In this document: one piece after another, positions 6,424 to 13,580 of the stretch
How the letters are laid out: every line of letters begins with the position of its first letter
Numbering within the stretch: the first letter of the stretch is position 1
From: Cytophagales bacterium
GTDB lineage: Bacteria > Bacteroidota > Bacteroidia > Cytophagales > Cyclobacteriaceae
Assembly: GCA_020402945.1 (NCBI GenBank)
Contig: JADBYQ010000038.1
Location: forward strand, 1-41,256
Direction: 5' to 3'
Length of the DNA stretch: 41,256 nt
Position numbers and translations under genes: made by a program
Notes under the pieces: model-generated
What the model was told of the DNA's origin: nothing
What the model saw: the letters and a program-made list of their open reading frames with translations, nothing else
Database searches by the model: none

Positions 6424-8670
6424 ATGAAGATTTTTTATACACTCATAATTGTATTTGTATGCTTTTCCGCAAAAGCACAGTATTCGGAAAACGAAGAAAG
6501 TGATACGCTAAAGACTTCCTACTTGACGGAAGTTGTCATTTCTGCCAACAAGATTCCCGAGCAACGAAGAGAAGTAGCCCAGCAGGTATACATGATTCGC
6601 CCATCGGTAATAAAGTCTCTTAACTCGCAAACAACGGCCGACCTTTTACAAAATACGGGCATGATCGCAATGCAACGTAGCCAGCAAGGTGGAGGAAGCC
6701 CCATCATGCGAGGTTTCGAGGCCAGTCGTGTTTTGTTAGTTGTTGACGGAGTGCGGATGAACAACGCCATTTATCGCGCAGGGCACTTACAAAATGTGTT
6801 ACGTGTGGACAACAACAACTTAGATCATGCTGAAATTTTGTTTGGCCCTTCCTCTACGGTGTATGGAAGTGATGCGTTAGGTGGTGTGATTCATTTCTAC
6901 ACACGCAATCCGCAGTTGTCAACTGTTGATGGCAAAACAAATACCTCTGGCGAAAGCTTTGTTCGACTTGGCTCTGTCAATGATGAAAAGACGTTTCATT
7001 TTGATTTGAACGTTGCTGATAATCGATTGGGGTCATTTACATCTTTTACATTAAGTGATTTCGGAGATCTCCGAATGGGCAAAGAAAAAAATCCGAATCT
7101 TGATCAGCCCTTTGGCTTGCGTAATCAATACGTGGTGCGTGCGCCAGACAATTCAGGTGATTTGTTGGTTGATAACGCAGACCCGTTAGTACAGAAATTT
7201 AGTGGCTATCGTCAATGGGATTTACTTCAAAAGTTTCTTTACAAAGCAAATGATCGCGTAAGCCATCATTTAAATTTTCAATATTCTAGTTCAACGAACA
7301 TACCTCGTTATGATCGTCTTACCGATCCGGGCGCAAATGGCATCGGTTTGCGAACTGCAGAGTGGAATTACGGCCCTGAAAAACGGTTTATGGGAAGCTA
7401 TTCCATTAAGGTGACAGATTTAGGAAAATGGGCAGATGGGCTAACTGCTACCGCGAGCTATCAAGATGTTGAAGAAAGCAGGATTACCAGAAATTTCAAT
7501 AGCAATAATAGGGACAGCCGAGTTGAGAAAATCAGTGTGTATGGATTAAACATTGACTTTAACAAAGAAATCAAAGGTCATAAAATCAGGTACGGATTTG
7601 ATGGCCAATACAATGTATTAAATTCAACGGCCACTCGTACCAATATAACCAACCTATCCTTTTCGTCTGTCAGTACTCGCTATCCAGACGGGGAGAATGT
7701 AATGGGCTTGTATGCATTGTACATCACACACACGAAAGAACTATCGGAAAATCTTTTCCTGAACGATGGTATTCGCCTCGGATATAGCACTCTGTTTTCA
7801 AGCTTTAATAGTCAACAGTTTTTTGCGTTTCCTTTTAAAAGAATTAGCCAGGAAAACACATACGCCAGCGGAAACATTGGATTAGTATACACGCCCACTT
7901 CATGGAAATTCTCTTTGATGGGAAGTACCGGTTTCAGAGTGCCTAACTTTGACGATCTTTCCAAAGTATTTGATACACAAACCGGCACCTCAACTTCTGC
8001 AGGTACGCTTGTGTTGCCAAACTCAGAACTAGGGCCTGAACGCACCATCAATGCAGATTTGGCTGTAACTCGTTTCTTTGGTGCAAAAGCACGATTAGAA
8101 GCGGTAGGGTTCTATACTAAATTCTTGGATGCGATAGTCGTGAGGCCTTCCTCCTACAACGGCCAATCTACCATTACTTACAATGGGTTTCCTGCCAATA
8201 TTTTTACAAGTCAAAATGCAGCGGAGGCTTACTTGTATGGCTACACGCTTGGTGGACGATATGATTTTACACAGCAATTTTCACTTACTGCTTCTTATAA
8301 TTTTACTTATGGACGAGTTCTAAACCCGGGTAGTACCGAAACACCATTGGATCACATTGCACCAGCTTTTGGCAGAGGTGGGATTCTCTATTCCACCAAA
8401 AAAATCCGAGCCGAAGCTTTTCTTAATTTTAGTTTAGAAAAAAGTTTGGGTGATTATAGTAATAGCGGTGAAGATAATCTTCAATATGCTACGCCTACCG
8501 GCATGCCAGGATGGTACACCATTAGTCTTCGCGGCTATTATGAGATTAACAAGACCTTTGTGGTGCAAGCAGGTATTGATAATTTAATGGACATTCAATA
8601 CCGTACGTTTGCGTCTGGTATCAATGCCCCGGGAAGAAATATTTTTGGTACGCTACGTGTGAAATTTTGA
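6424..8670 (+). CDS. TonB-dependent outer-membrane receptor (heme/hemoglobin-receptor-like)
   Basis: This 748-residue protein has a signal peptide (residues 1-18, ending AKAQ). The plug domain follows: LTEVVISANKIPEQRR resembles a TonB-box region, SPIMRGFEASRVLLVVDGVR is the typical plug core, and FGPSSTVYGSDALGGVIHFY ends the plug. A beta barrel fills the rest and closes with an aromatic-terminal strand ending LRVKF. The RGFEasRVLlvVDGVRmNNa-yRaGHLQN pattern resembles heme or hemoglobin receptors, but substrate is not proven. No TonB/ExbBD or hemophore gene is near. The ATG is followed at once by a good signal peptide. The small anchored protein upstream is its probable partner. Confidence 0.88.
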   Translation: MKIFYTLIIVFVCFSAKAQYSENEESDTLKTSYLTEVVISANKIPEQRREVAQQVYMIRPSVIKSLNSQTTADLLQNTGMIAMQRSQQGGGSPIMRGFEASRVLLVVDGVRMNNAIYRAGHLQNVLRVDNNNLDHAEILFGPSSTVYGSDALGGVIHFYTRNPQLSTVDGKTNTSGESFVRLGSVNDEKTFHFDLNVADNRLGSFTSFTLSDFGDLRMGKEKNPNLDQPFGLRNQYVVRAPDNSGDLLVDNADPLVQKFSGYRQWDLLQKFLYKANDRVSHHLNFQYSSSTNIPRYDRLTDPGANGIGLRTAEWNYGPEKRFMGSYSIKVTDLGKWADGLTATASYQDVEESRITRNFNSNNRDSRVEKISVYGLNIDFNKEIKGHKIRYGFDGQYNVLNSTATRTNITNLSFSSVSTRYPDGENVMGLYALYITHTKELSENLFLNDGIRLGYSTLFSSFNSQQFFAFPFKRISQENTYASGNIGLVYTPTSWKFSLMGSTGFRVPNFDDLSKVFDTQTGTSTSAGTLVLPNSELGPERTINADLAVTRFFGAKARLEAVGFYTKFLDAIVVRPSSYNGQSTITYNGFPANIFTSQNAAEAYLYGYTLGGRYDFTQQFSLTASYNFTYGRVLNPGSTETPLDHIAPAFGRGGILYSTKKIRAEAFLNFSLEKSLGDYSNSGEDNLQYATPTGMPGWYTISLRGYYEINKTFVVQAGIDNLMDIQYRTFASGINAPGRNIFGTLRVKF

Positions 8671-8701
8671 CTTTCTCTTTACGCGCATGTTCATTCGTGT
8701 C

Positions 8702-8725
8702 TTAGTGGTGAAATTTTATCACTAA
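8702..8725. terminator. Weak hairpin between convergent genes
   Basis: TTAGTG (8702-8707) pairs with CACTAA (8720-8725) around a 12-base loop. It lies between the TonB receptor stop and the convergent SemiSWEET gene. The stem is short and there is no strong T run, so termination is only possible. Confidence 0.3.
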
Positions 8726-8742
8726 AGCACAAAGACGCTAAT

Positions 8743-9000
8743 CTAATTCTTAAACCGAAGTTTAAAGAACAATAAGATCCCGGCCAAAATTAGTGTGAGC
8801 AGGTTGGCGGCAATCACGGGTATATCGTTTACCAAAATACCATACGCTAGCCACATCGCTACACCTAAACAGAAAAGTGAAAACATACCGAGTGATAAAT
8901 CTTTGGCAGAGCGACTCTTCCACGTCTTGATTACTTGAGGAAGAAATGCAATGGTGGTGAAAGCGCCAGCCGAAAGGCCAAGAAGTTGTGTTGGGTTCAT
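8743..9000 (-). CDS. SemiSWEET-type sugar transporter
   Basis: This 85-residue protein has three hydrophobic helices and a PQ-loop motif: TIAFLPQVIKTWKSRSAKDL with Pro21-Gln22. Length and layout match bacterial SemiSWEETs, which dimerise in the inner membrane and pass sugars down their gradient. The second helix contains SLFCLGVAMWLAYGIL with the family's Trp, and the third is NLLTLILAGILLFF. It stands alone on the minus strand. An exact TAnnTTTG element lies 23 bp upstream of the ATG. The sugar is unknown. Confidence 0.88.
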   Translation of the reverse strand: MNPTQLLGLSAGAFTTIAFLPQVIKTWKSRSAKDLSLGMFSLFCLGVAMWLAYGILVNDIPVIAANLLTLILAGILLFFKLRFKN

Positions 9001-9023
9001 TGGATAGTTTATTAACTAAGCCA

Positions 9024-9031
9024 CAAAGTTA
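9024..9031 (-). promoter_or_regulatory. -7 promoter element TAACTTTG for the SemiSWEET gene
   Basis: The minus strand reads TAACTTTG, an exact TAnnTTTG match, 23 bases upstream of the ATG. No clear TTTG at the -33 spacing was found. Confidence 0.4.
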
Positions 9032-9135
9032 AATTATCCGCTTGATGAAAATCCAGTTATGTAATCTTTTCTGTATTTGGGACGATTAAACCGATTGCGG
9101 AATTATAAATCGGATTTCAAGGAAGCGGCAGAATT

Positions 9136-9270
9136 TTAAATCTCGTATTTCAAAATATCGTTGAGTGTCTTGATTGCAGGATTGAGTTGCTCTTTTTCAA
9201 TGCTACCAATTCTTTTTACCAACCTACCCAACTTGCACACTTCAACAAACCAGATTTAGGCTTGCTTCAT
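9136..9270 (-). pseudogene. PemK/MazF-type toxin relic
   Basis: A frame begins ATGA-overlapped with the upstream antitoxin stop (ATG 9270-9268) and reads MKQA, a TAA stop, then IWFVEVCKLGRLVKRIGSI and LNDILKYEI before its final stop. The ends match PemK/MazF toxins: an MKxG(E/D)IW start and an RLVKRIG-i---l--v---l--iL end. About 65-70 central residues, including the RNA-binding and catalytic core, are absent. There is also an in-frame stop at codon 5, where the family usually has Glu or Asp. The toxin is therefore dead by both deletion and nonsense change. Frame is preserved across the deletion. Confidence 0.65.
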
Positions 9271-9452
9271 TTTTCCAACTGACGAAAGTACTCCTCGATT
9301 CCCTCGTCAGCCAATAGCATCGTGTATTTGTCGTCAGCTGCCAATTTATATGACTTGATGTATTCTGCTGTTTCTAAATATTCCATGAACAATCGAAGTG
9401 CATTCAATTTATCTTTTTGAACATCTGATAATGTACTCCTAAATGTTGCCAT
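9267..9452 (-). CDS. Small antitoxin-like protein upstream of a dead PemK/MazF toxin
   Basis: This 61-residue acidic protein (MATFRSTLSDVQKDKLNALR ... GIEEYFRQLEK) has no recognised domain. The antitoxin call rests on position: its TGA overlaps the ATG of the PemK/MazF relic in the classic ATGA arrangement. It has an amphipathic helical body with Leu spacing like many small antitoxins that wrap around MazF-type toxins. Its start is preceded by a palindrome that overlaps a good -7 element, as expected for an autoregulated toxin-antitoxin operon. The frame is intact. Confidence 0.6.
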   Translation of the reverse strand: MATFRSTLSDVQKDKLNALRLFMEYLETAEYIKSYKLAADDKYTMLLADEGIEEYFRQLEK

Positions 9453-9477
9453 TTTGTATTTGCAGAATACAAATATA
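9453..9477 (-). promoter_or_regulatory. Promoter and palindromic operator of the decayed PemK locus
   Basis: TTTGTATT (9453-9460) and AATACAAA (9466-9473) form a perfect 8-bp inverted repeat with spacer TGCAG. It overlaps TATATTTG on the minus strand (9470-9477), an exact TAnnTTTG -7 element. A protein bound here would block the promoter, which fits autorepression by the antitoxin. Confidence 0.55.
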
Positions 9478-9510
9478 GAACGGATGCGTTAAAACTTAAA
9501 ATTGTTTGAA

Positions 9511-9972
9511 TTATCCTTTGACCCTCACGTAATCCCCTGCAAAGCCGCACTCGGCAGGGTGTTTGGTGCACTTCTCTTCAATAATTTCCACCGTATCGCC
9601 CATTAGAAAGTTAAAGTGCAGGTAACAGTTATCCGATTTGTAAAAAGCATGCTGGGTTCGATCTGCAAACAAAGTGCCTTCTAGGTTAGCTCCGCACTCA
9701 TTCAATGAAGTGCTCAGGCTAAAAGTAAACTCGCGATTCTCGTTGTAGGTAAGGGTTAGGCTTCCACCCCCTTCAGCTCCGCCTTCGGGTTGCCACTCAA
9801 AATGCCCATTGTAGATACGCAATTCATCGTTGAACTCTTTGTCAACTATGGTGGCCACACTATCCTTCTTTACATCCATGTCCAAAGAATCAAGCAGTTT
9901 GTGGTTTCCCTCCTTTTTGTTGGATGTTGAGCAAGCAACGCACATCAGGCAAATAAATAGTAGCTTTTTCAT
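9511..9972 (-). CDS. Predicted lipoprotein of unknown function
   Basis: This 153-residue protein begins MKKLLFICLMCVACSTSNKK. The lipobox candidate is VAC, with Cys14 as the lipid site. The mature part is acidic and includes a Gly-rich stretch GGAEGGGSLTLTYNENREF and two further cysteines plus a late CTKHPAECGFAGDYV, so a disulfide-stabilised beta fold is likely. No known domain was recognised. It stands alone on the minus strand, 58 bp upstream of the antitoxin gene. Function unknown. Confidence 0.75.
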   Translation of the reverse strand: MKKLLFICLMCVACSTSNKKEGNHKLLDSLDMDVKKDSVATIVDKEFNDELRIYNGHFEWQPEGGAEGGGSLTLTYNENREFTFSLSTSLNECGANLEGTLFADRTQHAFYKSDNCYLHFNFLMGDTVEIIEEKCTKHPAECGFAGDYVRVKG

Positions 9973-10176
9973 ACGATAAATTTAGAAACGTGATCAGAAT
10001 CTGACTATGAATTCCGATTATTTTAACGTGAAGTTTCTAGTGTGCCTCCATCCCTTCTTCCCGACATCAACCTCTCCAAACTGGCATCATCAAAGCTTGC
10101 GCTTAACCCAATAGGTGTTCCTTTCTTACTTTCAGAATACTCAAACTTCCATTAAATATCCAATGGGTTTTTTTCT

Positions 10177-10184
10177 TAAATTTG
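10177..10184 (+). promoter_or_regulatory. -7 promoter element TAAATTTG for the repeat protein gene
   Basis: TAAATTTG is an exact TAnnTTTG match 17 bases before the ATG at 10202. It supports that start over an upstream alternative at 10115, which would place the promoter inside the gene. No clear -33 TTTG at the right spacing was found. The remaining sequence from 9973 to 10201 holds no gene. Confidence 0.45.
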
Positions 10185-10201
10185 AACGGGTTCTTTTACT
10201 T

Positions 10202-13200
10202 ATGAAAAAAATACTCTTTTTAAGCCTACTCTTCGCTCATTATTTCTGTTTGAGTCAAGATTTAGTTGTTTCTGGTACTTCTGGGCCTACTTCATTTGAT
10301 CAATATCAAACGGTATCGGTGTCAATCACTATTAAGAATGATGGAATAGTGCCGATCTCAAAACCAATATCAAGTACAGTATATTTTTCGAGCGACAATA
10401 TTTTAGATGGGAATGATTTGTATTTCGGTAACTTTAACATTGATCCACTCGGTGCAGGGCAATCAAAGCCTCATTTACATAATAATCCTTTCTATTTTTC
10501 ATCTCCCCCTCCCGGCAGCTATTTTTTGATAATAGTTCTCGATAAATATTTAGAAATACTCGAAACTGACGAGACTAACAATACCTCCATTATTCCGGGT
10601 TATACTATTAATAATCCCAATGTTGACTGGCAATTTTCCTACTTAACTATTCCCTCTTCGATTTCTGCTAATAATGCTATTTTTCCCATCTACGAAGTAA
10701 AGAATATTGGCACAACGGATATTGGCTTCTCTGTGAGCACCTCATTTTACATTAGTGCTGATGCTACGCTGAGCAGCGATGATACATTTTTAGAAAGTTT
10801 CAGCAGCCTAAACGGTTCCGATATTTTTAGCAATAGATCAGACGCAAAACTAATCATCCCTAATTTAAGTGCAGGTGAATACTACATTATTGGCAAAACA
10901 GATGATGCGCGTGGCAACAGCTACTACACAGAAACCAACGAAAACAATAATACTATTGTATCCGCAAAATTAAACGTTGGCAGTAGTGACATTGATTTAG
11001 AATTAACGAGAATTGAAAGTGTTTCGGGTTCATCAAATTTTTTTAATGTTCTCTTTACTGTTAAAAATGATGGAACTACTGCAGTTGATGGTTACAAGAT
11101 GAATGCGTATTTATCAAGGAGTGAATTAGTTAATGACCGTACTTTTTATATTGCTCCTTTTGAAAGTTACTCAAATAATCTCCTACTACCGGGTGAATCA
11201 AAAACCCTTAATGCTAATATATCCTCTAACTATAATCCGGGTCGATATTATTTGTTTATCGAATTAAATCCTAATCGGTCTATTCCTGAGACAAATTATA
11301 CTAACAATACTCTACCTACTGGCTACCCAATTAATATTTTCTCCCCTCCTATTCCTTCCTGGACGATAACAAACGTCAATTTAATTGGAACCTATGATAA
11401 TACGGATAAAGAAATAAACGTCTCGGTAAATTTTCTAAACAGTGGTACTGACAATTATCTTAGTCAAAATTATCAAATCAGCATAAAAAATTCTTCTAAT
11501 GTTATTTTAAATACCTCACAGCTTAGTGAGGGATTTTCACTTTATGCAGGGGGTACAACTGTTAAGAATTGGGCAATTAACTTAGCAAACCCACTACCTG
11601 TTGGGCAATATACAATTGAGATAGCCTGCGCCAGTGCTTTTGGTTGTTATACAAACACTTATTCCTTACCGCTAACGATTATTCCGGTGGCTTATACATT
11701 GACTGGGAAGATTCAGGGGGAGGATGGTATTCCTATCACCAAAGGCAAATTGTTTCTTTATCAAAAAGGAGATGATGGTGTGATAAAATTCATTAATAAA
11801 ATTGTTCCCACCTCAAGCGATCAGTTTAGTTTTCAGTTAGATGATCATGAGCATACTCTTTTCTTTATCCCTGATCGAACCGATTTTGCGCAATATGTCC
11901 CTACCATTTTTGGTAAGACTGTTCTGTTAGCACCTACTTCGTTTTTCAAGCTTTCAACTGATACTGACCTCACCTTTGAGATTTTAAAAATAACCCCAGG
12001 TAGCGCTGGTGGCAGAACAATTGGTGGCTCGGTAGCAACACAAACTCCGCCTGGCGGAAGAGTTGAGCAAACAGCAGGAATATCAAATCTACCTATTGTA
12101 CTACTTTCAGAAACAGGAAAAATTGTAGCTGTTACCGAAACAGATGCTGATGGAAAATATCAATTTAGTAATCTAGCCCCTGGAAAATATCAGCTAGTAA
12201 TTGCTTTTGAATTAGATCAGCTACCAATGACTCAACCCGTTCAAGTTGACATTACCACCTTAAGTGCAACATTAGATTTTAACATAGGTAATGTAGGAGT
12301 AAGTTCAACCTATACTGCTATCCTTGAATCGCAGTCGATTGCTTTTACCCTATTGGGTGACAAAAAATATGGAGAAGCTCCGTTTCTTCTCAATGCCTCG
12401 GCAACTTCTGGTTTGCCTATTAGTTACGCGAGTTCAAATCCATCGGTTGCCCAGGTAAATGGTAATGAGGTAACGATTCTTTCTGCGGGCACAACTACCA
12501 TTTCGGCCAGTCAAGAGGGAAATTCCGTTTATCTTCCAGCCACAAAGGTGGAGAGAATACTTACCGTATTAAAAGCCGATCAAACAATTGCTTTTACAGC
12601 ATTGGTGGAAAAAAAATATGGAGACGCTCCATTTACTCTCAACGCCTCAGCAAGCTCCGGATTGCCTATTAGTTATGCAAGTTCAAATCCAACCGTTGTT
12701 CAAATAAATGGTAATAAAGTAACGATTCTTTCAGCAGGTACAACTACTATTTCCGCCAATCAAGAGGGAAATTCCGTTTATCTTCCCGCCACGAAGGTGG
12801 AGAGAATACTCACCGTATTAAAAGCCAATCAAACAATTGCTTTTACAGCATTGGCGGAGAAAAGATATGGAGAAGCTCCATTTATTCTCAATGCCACGGC
12901 AAGCTCCGGATTGTCCATTATTTATGCCAGCTCCAATCCAACTGTTGCTCAAGTAAACGGTAATCAGGTAACGATTCTTTCAGCAGGCACAACTACCATT
13001 TCAGCCAGCCAAGAAGGCAACTCCGTTTACCTTCCCGCCACGAAGGTGGAGAATACGCTAACGGTATTAAAAGCAAGTCAAACAATTACTTTCGACAATT
13101 TTGGCGACAAGAAAACTACAGATCCTGATTTTCAATTAGTCGCCACATCTACATCAGGCCTTGAAGTTTCTTTTCAGTCAGATAATGAAGCTGTGGCGAA

Positions 13201-13573
13201 GGTTATTGGAAAACTAGTTAAACTGGTAGGTGCCGGCACGGCAAGTATTACCGCCAGTCAATCAGGAAATCAAAATTTTCTTTCTGCTACATCAGTCGTT
13301 CTCCCATTGATAGTTAATTTAGTTACCGGACTTGAGCCATTGGAAAATGATTTCAAAATTTATCCAAATCCAACAGATGGAACGCTAAAGTTAGATTCTA
13401 AGCTACCTATTGATAACGTTCAAATTCTTGATGGTATTGGAAAGCTATTGAATATCCAATTGAGTTCCACCAATGAATTTGAATTAAATGAACTCTCAAG
13501 CGGAGTTTACTATCTGAGAGTGAAGTTCTCACAGTCACAAGAATTCAAATACTTTAGGGTAGTACGGAAGTAA
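10202..13573 (+). CDS. Secreted CARDB and Ig-like repeat protein with T9SS sorting domain
   Basis: This 1123-residue protein has a signal peptide (MKKILFLSLLFAHYFCLSQ). About four CARDB-like modules follow, three ending in ETNENNNT- or ETDETNNT-type motifs. Two carboxypeptidase-regulatory or SdrD-B-like modules come next, the second with TDADGKYQFSNLAPGKYQLV. Four Ig-like repeats of 83 residues follow, each with SGL(P)I-YASSNP and ILSAGTTTISA-QEGNSVY signatures. The end is a type A sorting domain: FKIYPNPTDGTLKL then LSSGVYYLRV. Export by T9SS to the surface is expected. No enzyme domain was seen, so it is probably an adhesin or matrix protein. It is convergent with polA, whose stop is 8 bp away. 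Confidence 0.85.
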   Translation: MKKILFLSLLFAHYFCLSQDLVVSGTSGPTSFDQYQTVSVSITIKNDGIVPISKPISSTVYFSSDNILDGNDLYFGNFNIDPLGAGQSKPHLHNNPFYFSSPPPGSYFLIIVLDKYLEILETDETNNTSIIPGYTINNPNVDWQFSYLTIPSSISANNAIFPIYEVKNIGTTDIGFSVSTSFYISADATLSSDDTFLESFSSLNGSDIFSNRSDAKLIIPNLSAGEYYIIGKTDDARGNSYYTETNENNNTIVSAKLNVGSSDIDLELTRIESVSGSSNFFNVLFTVKNDGTTAVDGYKMNAYLSRSELVNDRTFYIAPFESYSNNLLLPGESKTLNANISSNYNPGRYYLFIELNPNRSIPETNYTNNTLPTGYPINIFSPPIPSWTITNVNLIGTYDNTDKEINVSVNFLNSGTDNYLSQNYQISIKNSSNVILNTSQLSEGFSLYAGGTTVKNWAINLANPLPVGQYTIEIACASAFGCYTNTYSLPLTIIPVAYTLTGKIQGEDGIPITKGKLFLYQKGDDGVIKFINKIVPTSSDQFSFQLDDHEHTLFFIPDRTDFAQYVPTIFGKTVLLAPTSFFKLSTDTDLTFEILKITPGSAGGRTIGGSVATQTPPGGRVEQTAGISNLPIVLLSETGKIVAVTETDADGKYQFSNLAPGKYQLVIAFELDQLPMTQPVQVDITTLSATLDFNIGNVGVSSTYTAILESQSIAFTLLGDKKYGEAPFLLNASATSGLPISYASSNPSVAQVNGNEVTILSAGTTTISASQEGNSVYLPATKVERILTVLKADQTIAFTALVEKKYGDAPFTLNASASSGLPISYASSNPTVVQINGNKVTILSAGTTTISANQEGNSVYLPATKVERILTVLKANQTIAFTALAEKRYGEAPFILNATASSGLSIIYASSNPTVAQVNGNQVTILSAGTTTISASQEGNSVYLPATKVENTLTVLKASQTITFDNFGDKKTTDPDFQLVATSTSGLEVSFQSDNEAVAKVIGKLVKLVGAGTASITASQSGNQNFLSATSVVLPLIVNLVTGLEPLENDFKIYPNPTDGTLKLDSKLPIDNVQILDGIGKLLNIQLSSTNEFELNELSSGVYYLRVKFSQSQEFKYFRVVRK
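12332..13324 (+). repeat. Four tandem 249-bp repeats coding for Ig-like modules
   Basis: Units start at 12332, 12581, 12830 and 13079, spaced exactly 249 bp (83 codons). Units 1-3 are nearly identical in long stretches such as AACGATTCTTTC(T/A)GC; unit 4 is clearly diverged. The exact period with high DNA identity points to recent duplication or gene conversion, and copy number could vary between strains. Confidence 0.9.
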
Positions 13574-13580
13574 CTTGATA

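Noticed and set aside
10115-10201. Upstream start for the CARDB repeat protein
   Set aside because: It would put 29 residues before a perfect signal peptide and overlap the TAAATTTG promoter element.
12332-13324. CRISPR-like repeats
   Set aside because: Units are 249 bp, contiguous and coding, without spacers.
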